A stretch of 64,000 bases of DNA. It comes from Lysobacter panacisoli. Its GTDB lineage: Bacteria > Pseudomonadota > Gammaproteobacteria > Xanthomonadales > Xanthomonadaceae. Position numbers and translations under genes: made by a program. The DNA is taken from the NCBI RefSeq assembly GCF_009765165.1, contig NZ_VLNU01000001.1, forward strand, positions 3,230,247 through 3,294,246, given 5' to 3'. The notes under the pieces are model-generated. The model worked only from the letters and a program-made list of their open reading frames with translations, was not told the origin of the DNA and made no database searches. This document shows, piece after piece, positions 43,811 through 52,998 of this stretch (the first letter of the stretch is position 1; each line of letters begins with the position of its first letter).

Positions 43811-44284
43811 TCATTCCGGAAGGTTCGCGAACAGGCCGCGCGGCATGGGCTTGCCGTTGGCGTCGTACGCCTTCTTCACGTTCTGGTAGGCCTCCTTTTC
43901 GGAGATGAAGCCGTCGCCGTTCGGATCCTTCGAGGCGAAGATGGCTTCGCCACCCGGCACGACGGCGACGAATTCGGCGCGCGAAACGAGGTGGTCCTTG
44001 TCGGTGTCGGCGGACGCGAAGCGGGCATCGCCGCACTGGCCCTCGCCGCACTTGCCTTCGACGGTCTTCATGGCGGCGTTCGCCTTGGCAGCCTTCGGCG
44101 CACCGCCGCATTTGCCTTCGCCGCACTTTCCTTCACCGCACTTGCCCTCGGCGGCGGCATGGGCGGCGCCGAGCAGGTAGCCCTGTGCGAGTGGTTCGAC
44201 GGCGAAGGCGGAGCCGCTCAGGACGAGGCCAGCGAGGGCGATGCCGAACATGCCGGCGGGTTTGCGTGTGTTGATCGTGGACAT
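43811..44284 (-). CDS. Signal-peptide protein with EGKCG repeats and two EF-hands
   Basis: A 157-residue exported protein. The signal peptide is at residues 1-28 ('LVLSGSAFA'). A Cys-repeat zone follows: EGKCGEGKCGEGKCGG (residues 46-61) and EGKCGEGQCG (76-85), five Cys in all. Two EF-hand loops lie at residues 93-104 (D-x-D-x-D) and 120-131 ('DPNGDGFISEKE'). EGKCG repeats are the motif that MNIO (DUF692) enzymes convert in HvfA/bufferin-type copper-binding RiPPs. No DUF692 or DUF2063 partner lies in the window, so modification in trans or no modification are both possible. GGAG lies 7 nt upstream of ATG 44284. Confidence 0.75.
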   Translation of the reverse strand: MSTINTRKPAGMFGIALAGLVLSGSAFAVEPLAQGYLLGAAHAAAEGKCGEGKCGEGKCGGAPKAAKANAAMKTVEGKCGEGQCGDARFASADTDKDHLVSRAEFVAVVPGGEAIFASKDPNGDGFISEKEAYQNVKKAYDANGKPMPRGLFANLPE

Positions 44285-44575
44285 CTGGTTGCTCCAATGA
44301 GGGGGATGCGACGCGCCCGCAACGTTGACGGTGCGGCGCGCAGCGGTTGCCAGTTCGCGGCCGCGGCGTGTCGTGCATGTGTCGCTAGTCGCGTTCCCAT
44401 GTATCAGGACGTGGCCGACGGCGGGCCTGTGACATTGCGATACAAACCGGAAATGGCTGCGTTCACCCATCATTCGGCAGCACATTTCGTGGCCTCCGGA
44501 AATTCCCGGAATTGGCGCCTTCCGGCGGTGCAGAGCGGTCCTACGATGACGTCACTCCCCAACGGAATCCCCACC

Positions 44576-45016
44576 ATGCAACCCCGTCTCGACTTCTACA
44601 AAGCTTCTCCCGACGCCGCCAAGGCGATGCTTGCGCTTGAAGGCGCCGTCGGAAAACTCGGCCTGGAGCCATCGCTGGTCGAGCTCGTGAAAGTGCGCGC
44701 TTCGCAGATCAATGGCTGTGCGTACTGCGTCGACCTCCACACCAGCGATGCGCGCAAGAAGGGCGAGAGCGAGCGTCGCCTGTACGCGGTCGCGGTGTGG
44801 CGCGAGGCGCCGTTCTTCACCGAAGGCGAGCGCGCTGCGCTGGCATGGACCGAATCGCTGACCCGCATCGCGGACACCCGCGCGCCGGACGCGGACTACG
44901 AATGGTTGAGCCGCGAGTTCGACGAGAAGGAGCGCGTGAACCTGACGCTCGCGATCAACGCCATCAACAGCTGGAACCGCCTTGCCGTCGGTTTTCGCTC
45001 GGTTTCCGCGACGTGA
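44576..45016 (+). CDS. AhpD-like carboxymuconolactone-decarboxylase family protein
   Basis: A 146-residue alkylhydroperoxidase-type protein. The redox pair and proton-relay motif 'INGCAYCVDLHTSDARKKG' (CxxC about residues 47-50, then the His) is intact. Such proteins reduce peroxides or disulfides using the CxxC. ATG 44576; it ends 8 bp before the cupin gene, forming a two-gene unit. The upstream gap to the divergent EF-hand gene is 291 bp; I see no clear operator there. Confidence 0.85.
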   Translation: MQPRLDFYKASPDAAKAMLALEGAVGKLGLEPSLVELVKVRASQINGCAYCVDLHTSDARKKGESERRLYAVAVWREAPFFTEGERAALAWTESLTRIADTRAPDADYEWLSREFDEKERVNLTLAINAINSWNRLAVGFRSVSAT

Positions 45017-45024
45017 GGGGCGCC

Positions 45025-45468
45025 ATGAACATCCGCATTGCACCCGTCGTGCTGCTGGCCACGGCTTTCGGTATCGCTGCGCCGGTGTTCGCCCACGGTC
45101 CGGGCGAAGGCGATGGAGAAGAGAAGATCACCATGCTGCAGGAGCGTGTGCTAGCGGACGCGCCGGGAAAGAAGGCGCTCGCCTTCACGGTCGAGTACGC
45201 ACCGGGCCAGCGATCGATCCCGCACGTGCACGCCGGTTCCGCGATCGCCTATGTGCTGGAAGGCTCGGTGATCTCGCAGCTCGAAGGCGAAGCGCCGGTC
45301 ACCTATCGCGCCGGTGAATCGTGGTACGAGACGCCGCGAACGAACCACCTCGTGTCGCAGAATGCCAGCACCACGAAGCCGGCAAAACTGCTGGTGTGGA
45401 TCCTCAATGATGGCGACAGCCCGCTGTTGACGCCGCTCGCGCCGAAGGACAAGCCGGCGTCCCGCTGA
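45025..45468 (+). CDS. Exported cupin-domain protein
   Basis: A 147-residue protein with a signal peptide (about residues 1-23, ending 'PVFAHG'). The single cupin barrel carries the metal motif: '[20 protein letters not shown]' holds two His and a Glu, and the second motif is '[14 protein letters not shown]' with a His. A periplasmic metal-bound cupin is likely. It starts 8 bp after the AhpD-like gene. The substrate is unknown, and members of this type are often linked to oxidative-stress or quercetinase-like roles. Confidence 0.82.
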   Translation: MNIRIAPVVLLATAFGIAAPVFAHGPGEGDGEEKITMLQERVLADAPGKKALAFTVEYAPGQRSIPHVHAGSAIAYVLEGSVISQLEGEAPVTYRAGESWYETPRTNHLVSQNASTTKPAKLLVWILNDGDSPLLTPLAPKDKPASR

Positions 45469-45574
45469 CACCTTGCCGCCGTGGCCCGCGATGCGGGCCG
45501 CGGAGCAGGGGACCTTTGGAGCCGGCCCCACCGCCCCCATCTGCAGGGGAGCCCTCTCCCCCAGGAGTTCCGCC

Positions 45575-46024
45575 ATGAACGACTATCGCAAGACCCCGGA
45601 AGCCGTCGCCCAGCTCACGACCGAGCAGTACCGCGTCACCCAGGAAGGCGCGACCGAACGTCCCGGTACCGGCGAATACCTGCACAACGAGAAGCCGGGC
45701 ATTTACGTCGACATCGTTTCCGGCGAGCCGCTGTTCGCGTCGTCGTCGAAGTACGAATCCGGCTGCGGCTGGCCGAGTTTCACCAAGCCGATCGAGTCCG
45801 CCCACGTCAAGGAGCTGCGCGATACGTCGCACGGCATGATTCGCACGGAAGTACGTTCCGCGCACGGCGACAGCCATCTTGGGCATGTATTCGAGGACGG
45901 TCCGCGCGATCGCGGCGGCCTGCGCTACTGCATCAACTCGGCAGCTCTGCGATTCATCCCGCGCGAGGAGATGGAAGCGGCCGGTTACGGCGCGTGGGTC
46001 GACCAGGTCGAAGACGTGCGCTGA
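45575..46024 (+). CDS. msrB: Peptide methionine-(R)-S-oxide reductase MsrB
   Basis: A 149-residue SelR/MsrB protein that repairs methionine R-sulfoxide. '[15 protein letters not shown]' has the resolving Cys, '[12 protein letters not shown]' the substrate-binding region, and '[12 protein letters not shown]' the catalytic Cys. The zinc CxxC pairs of some MsrBs are absent, so this is the non-zinc form. There is no signal peptide. AGGAG lies 7 nt upstream of ATG 45575. It lies 106 bp after the cupin gene, and an apparent terminator follows at 46155. Confidence 0.95.
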   Translation: MNDYRKTPEAVAQLTTEQYRVTQEGATERPGTGEYLHNEKPGIYVDIVSGEPLFASSSKYESGCGWPSFTKPIESAHVKELRDTSHGMIRTEVRSAHGDSHLGHVFEDGPRDRGGLRYCINSAALRFIPREEMEAAGYGAWVDQVEDVR

Positions 46025-46154
46025 TGCGGGTCGTCTGTCTGGAAGCGGGGAAGCGATGTTACGGAGCTGCGCGTGCGGCTTCGAGTGCAGTCTCCACGAT
46101 GCGCGTCACATCCTTGATCCGGAACGATTTCAGCACCCAATGAAAGGTAGCCGC

Positions 46155-46178
46155 GCGGCCGTTCGGGCCGCCGGTTTT
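46155..46178 (+). terminator. Stem-loop and T-tract downstream of msrB
   Basis: GCGGCC (46155-46160), loop GTTCG, GGCCGC (46166-46171), then CGGTTTT. The stem is GC-rich with a short T-tract, about 130 nt after the msrB stop and 80 nt before the next gene. The rest of 46025-46253 shows nothing else. Confidence 0.5.
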
Positions 46179-46253
46179 CCGCATTTTTGTACTTTCCGAG
46201 CGTGCGATGGCCCGCATAGGCTGACTGCAGTCGGCAATGCAGGGGACCATTCC

Positions 46254-47108
46254 ATGAAGGCAGCTCCCGACGCCCGCGAGATCGACGCCGCCCGGCGCGA
46301 CATGTTGCTCACGACGGGCTCGGCGGTGCTGGCTGGCCTGGCCGCCTCGACGTTGCCGGGCGTCTCCCCGGCGCAGGCGAGTCGTGCAGCCGCACGGCTC
46401 GCACCCGGCTCGCTGGGCGCGCGACTGCAGGGGGTGCAGCATTTCGGCCTGACCGTGCAGAACATGGACCGTGCATTCGAGTTCTATACCGAGGTGCTCG
46501 GCGGAACGGAGGTGATGCGCGACGGCGACTTCCACGGCGATCGCATCCATAACACCCTGCTGGCGGATGAGGACATCGTCGCGCGCGAGCGCAAGGTCAA
46601 TCCGCGCACGCTCGGAATCCCCGATCTGCGCGGCGGCGCGCAACGGCTCGACGTGCGCTTCATCCAGTTCGACAACGTCGTGATCGAGCTGCTGCAGTAC
46701 CGCGATGCCGGGGAGCCGATGGGGCGCGGCAACAGCTTCGCCGAGCCGCGGGACCACATGAGTCCGGCCTTCCCGCGCTCGATGCATATCTGCTTCTACC
46801 TGCGCGACGACGTCGACTTCAATACTTTCATCCGCGACCTGGAGGCCGAATCCGCGCGCCGTGGCATGACGCAGGTGAAGGCGAATCGCGTGATCAACGT
46901 CGCCACCGAACAGCAGCGCCTCGCCGCGCCGATCGAAGCGAACTCCAACCGGATCACGGAAGGCCAGTCCGACGGCTGGTCGCTGATCTACTGCAAAGGG
47001 CCGGAAGGCGAACAGCTCGAGTTCGTGCAGGCGCTCGGTCCCGTCAAGCGGAAATTCCAGGACGCGTTCCAGGCACGCCAGCGGATGCTTCCGGCCACAT
47101 CGGGCTGA
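46254..47108 (+). CDS. Tat-exported VOC-family protein
   Basis: A 284-residue protein. The N-terminus resembles a twin-arginine signal: 'AARRDMLLTTGSAVLAGLAAS' (about residues 13-33). A VOC domain follows, 'VQHFGLTVQNMDRAFEFYTEVLGG', with a first-ligand His, and 'SMHICFYLRDD' and 'EGEQLEFVQA' supply the later His and Glu. The extra N-terminal and central segments make it longer than simple VOC proteins. It lies 94 bp before the molybdenum-hydroxylase genes and may act on the same periplasmic substrate. Confidence 0.75.
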   Translation: MKAAPDAREIDAARRDMLLTTGSAVLAGLAASTLPGVSPAQASRAAARLAPGSLGARLQGVQHFGLTVQNMDRAFEFYTEVLGGTEVMRDGDFHGDRIHNTLLADEDIVARERKVNPRTLGIPDLRGGAQRLDVRFIQFDNVVIELLQYRDAGEPMGRGNSFAEPRDHMSPAFPRSMHICFYLRDDVDFNTFIRDLEAESARRGMTQVKANRVINVATEQQRLAAPIEANSNRITEGQSDGWSLIYCKGPEGEQLEFVQALGPVKRKFQDAFQARQRMLPATSG

Positions 47109-47202
47109 TCGCTCGCACTGGCGTTTCCAACCCCATCCACGGAAGGTCACCAGGCTGTTGCCGTGACTCTTCGCGGCAGCGGCGTTGCCAGCGGAGATTC
47201 AC

Positions 47203-47682
47203 ATGCCAGCGACGATCACGGTCAACGGAGTCCGGCACACGGTGGAAGTCGACGACGACACGCCGTTGCTGTGGGTTCTGCGCGATGTGCTGCATCTCAC
47301 CGGAACCAAGTTCGGTTGCGGCGTCGCCCTGTGCGGTGCATGCACCGTGCACATCGACGGCGTGCCGAGGCGGTCGTGCATCACGCCGATCGCGGCGGTC
47401 GGCGATGCGCAGATACGCACCATCGAAGCGCTGCATGAGCTCGCGGTGGGCCGCACACTGCAGCAGGCCTGGCTCGATCACGAAGTCGTGCAGTGCGGCT
47501 ACTGCCAGTCCGGACAGCTCATGTCCGCGGCGGCGCTGCTTGCCGGCAATCCCGCGCCGGGCGATGGCGACATCGACAGCATCATGAGCGGCAACATCTG
47601 CCGTTGCGGCACCTACGAACGCATTCGCGGCGCGATCAAGCTCGCCTCGCAGCGGATCGGCGGGAAGGAGAACGCGTCATGA
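47203..47682 (+). CDS. [2Fe-2S] subunit of a molybdenum hydroxylase (IorA-like)
   Basis: A 159-residue protein with two [2Fe-2S] clusters, like the small subunit of isoquinoline 1-oxidoreductase. The N-terminal ferredoxin motif is '[14 protein letters not shown]' with a further Cys in 'RRSCITP', and the helical cluster is '[13 protein letters not shown]' and '[12 protein letters not shown]'. I chose ATG 47203, as a GCGGAG lies upstream; a start at 47185 is less likely. It overlaps the catalytic subunit by 4 bp. It passes electrons from molybdopterin to the cytochrome subunit. Confidence 0.93.
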   Translation: MPATITVNGVRHTVEVDDDTPLLWVLRDVLHLTGTKFGCGVALCGACTVHIDGVPRRSCITPIAAVGDAQIRTIEALHELAVGRTLQQAWLDHEVVQCGYCQSGQLMSAAALLAGNPAPGDGDIDSIMSGNICRCGTYERIRGAIKLASQRIGGKENAS

Positions 47683-49880
47683 GCGCCGAACTTCACGAAG
47701 GCGGTCTGGCGAGCGTGATCGGCGGAATGCGCCAGTCGCGTCGCGCATTCCTGCAGACCGTCGCTGCTGTCGGCGGAAGCCTGGTCGTCGGGTTCAGCCT
47801 CGATCCGCCCGCGCATGCCGCGCGTCAGGCGAAAGGCGCACCGTGGTCAGCGAACGCCTTCATCCGTATCGCGCCGAGCGGCGCGGTGACGTTGATCGTG
47901 CCGTACGTGGAGATGGGGCAGGGCGCCTACACCTCGCAGGCGCAGTTGCTCGCCGAGGAACTCGATGTCGGCCTGGATCAGGTGAAGGTCGAACACGCAC
48001 CGCCGGACACGACGCGCTACAGCCATCCGGTGTTCCGCGACCAGGTGACCGGCGGATCGGCGTCGCTGCCGGGCAGCTGGGCGACGATGCGCCAGGCCGG
48101 CGCCGATACGCGCGCATTGCTGGTCGCGGCCGCGTGCAAGCGCTGGAACGCACAGCCAAGCGAATGCCGCACCGAGCATGGCGAAGTGATCCATGCCGGC
48201 ACCGGCAAGCGGTTGGGCTATGGCGAACTGGTGGCGCTGGCCGCCACGCTGCCGGCGCCGGCAGCAAAGGCACCGCTGAAAGCACCCGCCGACTACAAAC
48301 TCGTCGGGCATTCGGTGAAGCGCGTGGACACGCCGGCCAAGGTCAATGGCACGGCGAAGTTCGGCATCGATGCATTGCCCGAAGGCGTGCGCTTCGCTGC
48401 CGTCCGCGCCACGCCGGTCTTCGGCGGTCGCGTCGCCGGCGTCGATCAGGCGCCCGCGCTGGCCGTGCGCGGCGTGCGCCAGTTAGTGGTGCTGGACGAT
48501 CTCGTCGCGGTGATCGCCGACCACAGCTGGGCCGCGCGCAAGGGTCTGGCCGCGCTCGACATCCGCTGGAACGAAGGCGCGAACGCGAAGGTCGACACCG
48601 CGATGCTGGTGGCGCAATGCGACGCCGCATTGGAGCGCGACGGTGCGGTCGCGGTGAAAGTCGGCGACGCCGTCGGCGCGCGCGCCGCGAAGACCTACGA
48701 GGCCACGTTCCGGCAGCCGATGCTCGCGCACGCGACGATGGAACCGATGAACTGCACCGCGCACGTGACGCGCGAGCGCTGCGAAGTCTGGGTCGGCTGC
48801 CAGGTGCTCGCGCGCGCGCAGAAGCTGGCGGCGGAAGCATCGGGACTGCCGCTGGAGAAAGTGATCGTTCACAACCATCTGCTCGGTGGCGGTTTCGGCC
48901 GTCGGCTCGAAGCGGACTACGTGCACCAGGCCGTGCGCATCGCCAAGAACGTGGATGCGCCCGTCAAGGTGATCTGGAGCCGCGAGGAAGACATCCAGCA
49001 GGACTACTTCCGTTATCACAACCACAGCCGTGTATGGGTCGGCACCGATCGGACCGGCATGCCGGTCAGCTTCCGGCACCGTGTGGTGGGTCCAGCGATC
49101 ATGGCGACGTTCCTGCCGATCTTCTTCAAGGACGGCGTCGATTTCGATGCGGTCAACGGCGCAGCGGGTCCTTACGATTTCCCCAACGCGCTGGTCGATT
49201 TCGTGCGCCAGGAACCGCCGGAAGGTCTGCACGTGGGCAACTGGCGTGGCGTGGGCCATACGCGCAACGTATTCGTGGTGGAATCGGTGATCGACGATCT
49301 CGCGCAACGGGCGAAGATCGATCCGGTCGAGTACCGACGACGCCTGCTGGGCAAGAGTCCGCGCTCGCTCGCGGTGCTGGAACTGGCCGCCGAGAAGGCC
49401 GGCTGGGGTCGCAGGCTCGAACGTGGGCAGGGGCTGGGCATGTCGCTGCAGGACGGTTTCGGCAGCTTCCTCGCCACCGTCGCGCAGGTACGCGTGGCGC
49501 CCGACGGCGCGGTGAAGGTGGAGCGTGTGGTGTGCGCGGTCGATTGCGGCGTCGCGGTGAATCCCGACATCGTCAAGGCGCAGCTGATGAGCGGTGTCGT
49601 GTACGGTCTTTCCGCGGTGCTGTACGGCAAGGTCACCGTCGCCAACGGACGCGTCGTCGAAAGCAACTTCGACACCTATCCCGTGCTGCGCATGCGCGAG
49701 ACGCCACCGGTCGAGGTGTTCATCGTGCCGAGCACTGCCGATCCGGGCGGTATCGGCGAGCCGGGCACGTCAGGGATCTTCCCGGCCGTCACCAACGCGA
49801 TCTTCCACGCCACGGGCAAGCGCATCTTCGACCTGCCGATCGACACCGCGCTGCTGAAGGGAGGCCGTCATGAAAGCTGA
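47679..49880 (+). CDS. Molybdopterin-binding catalytic subunit (IorB-like)
   Basis: A 733-residue xanthine-oxidase-family subunit. A Tat-like signal is at the N-terminus ('[20 protein letters not shown]', about residues 20-39), so the enzyme is exported. Family motifs: '[18 protein letters not shown]' near residue 85, '[12 protein letters not shown]' (about 405-416), and the catalytic Glu in '[10 protein letters not shown]' near the C-terminus. No FAD subunit is present, so electrons probably go to the linked cytochrome. The substrate may be a heteroaromatic or an aldehyde; isoquinoline is only the family precedent. Confidence 0.92.
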   Translation: MSAELHEGGLASVIGGMRQSRRAFLQTVAAVGGSLVVGFSLDPPAHAARQAKGAPWSANAFIRIAPSGAVTLIVPYVEMGQGAYTSQAQLLAEELDVGLDQVKVEHAPPDTTRYSHPVFRDQVTGGSASLPGSWATMRQAGADTRALLVAAACKRWNAQPSECRTEHGEVIHAGTGKRLGYGELVALAATLPAPAAKAPLKAPADYKLVGHSVKRVDTPAKVNGTAKFGIDALPEGVRFAAVRATPVFGGRVAGVDQAPALAVRGVRQLVVLDDLVAVIADHSWAARKGLAALDIRWNEGANAKVDTAMLVAQCDAALERDGAVAVKVGDAVGARAAKTYEATFRQPMLAHATMEPMNCTAHVTRERCEVWVGCQVLARAQKLAAEASGLPLEKVIVHNHLLGGGFGRRLEADYVHQAVRIAKNVDAPVKVIWSREEDIQQDYFRYHNHSRVWVGTDRTGMPVSFRHRVVGPAIMATFLPIFFKDGVDFDAVNGAAGPYDFPNALVDFVRQEPPEGLHVGNWRGVGHTRNVFVVESVIDDLAQRAKIDPVEYRRRLLGKSPRSLAVLELAAEKAGWGRRLERGQGLGMSLQDGFGSFLATVAQVRVAPDGAVKVERVVCAVDCGVAVNPDIVKAQLMSGVVYGLSAVLYGKVTVANGRVVESNFDTYPVLRMRETPPVEVFIVPSTADPGGIGEPGTSGIFPAVTNAIFHATGKRIFDLPIDTALLKGGRHES

Positions 49881-50520
49881 TGCGATAGTCGTTGCGGTCG
49901 TCGCGACGCTGGCGGTGTACGCGACCGTTACCTGGGCGCAGAACGCCGATCAACGTGCTGGAAACACGGCCCCGCCCGCAGCAACGCTGAAGGCAGCGTC
50001 GGACTTCGACACCATCACCGACCAGCGCAACCGTTCCGTCGCGTTGTTCGAGGAAGCGGGCAAGGTGCTGCAACATCCGCGGTGCCTCAACTGCCATCCG
50101 GTCGAGCGCGCGCCTACGCAGGGCGACGACATGCATCCGCACGTGCCCGAAGTCGCCGGCGGACCGGACAACCACGGCATGCCCGGCATGCCGTGCAACA
50201 GCTGCCACGGCAAGGCCAATTCGATGACTCTGGGCGACACCGTGCGTTCGATCCCGGGCGATGGACATTGGGCGCTGGCGCCGGCGTCGATGGCCTGGCA
50301 GGGCAAATCGCTGGGTCAGATCTGCGAGCAGCTCAAGGACCTCCAGCGCAACGGCAACCGCGACCTCGCCAAGATCAGTCGCCACATGGCCGATGACACA
50401 CTGGTCGGGTGGGCCTGGCATCCAGGTGCGGGAAGGCAGCCCGCGCCAGGCACACAGGAGCAGTTCGGCGCGCTGATCAATGCGTGGATCGCGACAGGCG
50501 CGGCCTGCCCGAAGGGATAG
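49870..50520 (+). CDS. Dihaem c-type cytochrome of the molybdenum hydroxylase
   Basis: A 216-residue exported cytochrome. A hydrophobic leader covers about residues 5-23. Two haem-binding motifs are visible: 'RCLNCHP' (about residues 73-78) and 'MPCNSCHGK' (about 109-115), with Met and His candidates for the sixth ligands nearby. It overlaps the catalytic subunit gene by 11 bp, which ties it to the oxidoreductase. It would be the periplasmic electron acceptor, replacing an FAD subunit. Confidence 0.88.
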   Translation: MKADAIVVAVVATLAVYATVTWAQNADQRAGNTAPPAATLKAASDFDTITDQRNRSVALFEEAGKVLQHPRCLNCHPVERAPTQGDDMHPHVPEVAGGPDNHGMPGMPCNSCHGKANSMTLGDTVRSIPGDGHWALAPASMAWQGKSLGQICEQLKDLQRNGNRDLAKISRHMADDTLVGWAWHPGAGRQPAPGTQEQFGALINAWIATGAACPKG

Positions 50521-50532
50521 GCCGCGAAACCG

Positions 50533-52524
50533 TCAGCTGCGGAACCCGATGCGCCGATGCGTTTCGTCGCAGAACGGCTTGTTCGACGATCCGCCGCATC
50601 GGCACAGGCGCGCCGAGGTCATCCGGTTGATCGTCCTGCCGGTGCCGCAGCAGATCTCGACGTTGCCGCTGACCACCAGCGGCCCGTTGATCTCGGGATC
50701 GATGTTCAGCGGACCGTCGCGGGCGGTCAGGGGAGACGACTTGACGCTGTCGGGTTCGCCCGAGGCGTTGAAGTGGATCTCGTTGTGGGTGCCGTCGCAG
50801 AAGGGTTTGTGCTTGGACGCACCGCAACGGCACAGCACCGCGCGCATGCCGATGGGCACACCGTCGAGCACGATGTTGGCGCGCACGCCGAGCGGACCGT
50901 TCTCGCGCAGCTGGATCAGGTTGATCGGTGGCGCGGCTTCCTCGTCGCCGCCGTCGTGTCGACGATAGCCGATGGCGCCGGACGGACACATGTGCGCCAC
51001 GGTCACCAGCGCCTCGGTCGTGGCGGCGTCGGGGAAGATCCACGCGCCCGGCGTATTGGCCCGGAACACGTTGGGCAGTCCAAGCACGCAATGCCGCGAA
51101 TGGATGCATCGCTGTCCGTTGTAGACGATGTCGATGGCGCCACCCGGGATCAACTCCGCGCCGTTCTCCAGTCGCTGCGGTTCGGGCGCCGCGCTCGCGC
51201 TGGCGACACTGCGCTGGGGTAGGGCCGCGCTTTCGTCCGACGACGATGGCACCGCTTCGAGCTGCCTGCAGTGTTCGGCCTGCGCGGCCAGACGGTTGGC
51301 GAGGCGCTCGACGCCGGCGCGGGTGGTTTCGAGCAACGAAGCGAGATCGGGATAGGTGTGCGCAAGCAACGCGCAACGCGTCTCCATCTCGCGCAGCCGC
51401 TCGACCAGGATCTCGACACTGCCGGCTTCGCCCATCAACGCGGCGGAGGAACGGATGGTGGCGAAACTCAGGCCGGCGGTGGCGTCCGGCATGTCGGGAT
51501 TGGCGGGCAGGGTGCCCAATCGCGTCGCGATGGGCGTGAGGAGGTGCATCAGGTTGATGCCTGCGGAAACCAGCACCGCCTGCGCCGGGCGACCGACGTC
51601 ACCGTACGCCAGCGACACACAGCGCAGGCAGTGGTTGTAGAGCGCATTGCCGAGGTCGAGCAGTGCTGCGGCCGGTTCTTCGCTGATCCACAGCCGCCCC
51701 TGCGGCGTCGGCGGCGGGCGCATCACCGGGTTGTGCGCGCTCATGCGGGCGGGGCGGAACGCGGGGCGTGCTTGCAGCAGCGCGTCGTACTCGCGGCCGA
51801 TGCGCAGGAAGCGCTGGTAGTGCGAATCGCCACAACACGAATCCGCGCCTTCACCCTGGCGGACGATCGCATCGACGGCTTCAAGCGAGGTGCGAAGGCA
51901 GCGCACGATCTTGAGGCCCGGCAGCCGCGACACCTCCGTATCGAGCTGGTGTTCCGGATTGCCGACGAACAGCGCCCGCTCGCCCATCGATGCGCTCAGG
52001 CGACGCAGGCCTTCGGCCACTGAGTGGTACAGCTCGCCGACCGTCTCGTAGTCCGTGCACACGGTCATCAGGCGGTTCATGTCGAGCGCGCGCCGGTAGG
52101 CCTGCGTCGGCTCGAACCCTTCACCGTCCGCGATATCGACGTCCCCGGGGCGCTCCAGGTACACGAAATGCGTGAGCGTCTGGCGATTGAACGGTGCCAG
52201 CTTCACCACCAGGCCCGCCGGATGGTAGCCCGCGGGAATCGGGAAGTTCTGGTGCACCAGATGTGCGGGCGCGCCAAGGGCGGACAGGATGTTGCAGACG
52301 ATCGCCAGGTGGCCCATCTCCTCGACCGACACGGCGAGGATCTCGCGGCGCCAGCGCTCGACTGCCTGCAGCTCGGCTTCGGACAGGTCCTCGTCCGTGC
52401 TCTCCTTCAGGCTGAAGGCCGCGTACAGGTAGCAGCACATCAGGTGGTGCTCGATCTCGGCCGCTTCGGCGAGCAGCGCCCACAGCTGTTCACGGGATGT
52501 CGGTACGGCGATCTCGGCTTCCAA
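50533..52524 (-). CDS. Ferritin-like/ferredoxin/double-CDGSH fusion protein
   Basis: A 663-residue multidomain protein. The N-terminal ferritin-like domain (about residues 5-240) resembles VioB-type 'iminophenyl-pyruvate dimer synthase' domains, with 'EIEHHLMCCYLYAAFS' and 'EEMGHLAIVCNIL' as di-iron-type Glu and His ligands. A divergent monocluster ferredoxin-like region ('GQRCIHSRHCVLG', 'AHMCPSGAIGY') follows at about residues 450-520. Two CDGSH-type motifs come next: 'CRCGASKHKPFCDGTH' and 'CRCGGSSNKPFCDETH', the second with Glu for Gly. I chose TTG 52524 because a strong GGAGGT is 6 nt upstream. The role is unknown; redox or metal chemistry is likely. Confidence 0.8.
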   Translation of the reverse strand: MEAEIAVPTSREQLWALLAEAAEIEHHLMCCYLYAAFSLKESTDEDLSEAELQAVERWRREILAVSVEEMGHLAIVCNILSALGAPAHLVHQNFPIPAGYHPAGLVVKLAPFNRQTLTHFVYLERPGDVDIADGEGFEPTQAYRRALDMNRLMTVCTDYETVGELYHSVAEGLRRLSASMGERALFVGNPEHQLDTEVSRLPGLKIVRCLRTSLEAVDAIVRQGEGADSCCGDSHYQRFLRIGREYDALLQARPAFRPARMSAHNPVMRPPPTPQGRLWISEEPAAALLDLGNALYNHCLRCVSLAYGDVGRPAQAVLVSAGINLMHLLTPIATRLGTLPANPDMPDATAGLSFATIRSSAALMGEAGSVEILVERLREMETRCALLAHTYPDLASLLETTRAGVERLANRLAAQAEHCRQLEAVPSSSDESAALPQRSVASASAAPEPQRLENGAELIPGGAIDIVYNGQRCIHSRHCVLGLPNVFRANTPGAWIFPDAATTEALVTVAHMCPSGAIGYRRHDGGDEEAAPPINLIQLRENGPLGVRANIVLDGVPIGMRAVLCRCGASKHKPFCDGTHNEIHFNASGEPDSVKSSPLTARDGPLNIDPEINGPLVVSGNVEICCGTGRTINRMTSARLCRCGGSSNKPFCDETHRRIGFRS

Positions 52525-52754
52525 GATCCCACCTCCGGTACGCAACCAGTCCGGTCGATTCGATGCCGGGCACGGGCAGAAAAACCGCGTGCTCGTCGGT
52601 CTTCGCGCGCAAATGCGACAGGGGCAGTTTGCACCTATCCGCAGTGGTTCTCCAGAGTCCCGGAGCCCGTCAACCGTGCATCCGGGCGGTGCTACGATCC
52701 CGGTCGACTTCGCGGCAAATCATGGTCGTCGGGGCCACACCTTCAGGGGCGGGC

Positions 52755-52991
52755 ATGAGCATCGAACTACTGCTGGCGTTCCTGTGCGCGGTGACCTACT
52801 ACCGCGCCGGCCGCATGGAATCGCGCGACCAGGCCGTAGACCTGAGCTTCCCGTGGGCGCTGATGTCGGCACTGCTGTCCGCGCTCGTCCTCGTCGGATT
52901 CGATGCGTCCTGGTTCATGCTCCTGCTGTCCCAGATCGGCCTGTTCTTCGGCATCGGGTTCTACCGGGCCCTTCGCGATCCGGCCACGTAG
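52755..52991 (+). CDS. Small two-helix membrane protein, unknown function
   Basis: A 78-residue protein with two hydrophobic helices (about residues 3-16 and 32-58, 'WALMSALLSALVLVGF' and 'SWFMLLLSQIGLFFG') joined by a charged loop. ATG 52755 follows a GGGGCGGG purine stretch. It lies between the CDGSH fusion and the tetR gene, ends 7 bp from the convergent tetR stop, and shows no recognised domain. Confidence 0.55.
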   Translation: MSIELLLAFLCAVTYYRAGRMESRDQAVDLSFPWALMSALLSALVLVGFDASWFMLLLSQIGLFFGIGFYRALRDPAT

Positions 52992-52998
52992 GCTAGCC

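Noticed and set aside
44345..44400. GGGAAC-type ECF sigma promoter upstream of the EGKCG gene
   Set aside because: A GGAAC is present on the minus strand but no convincing -10 partner at the right distance was found.
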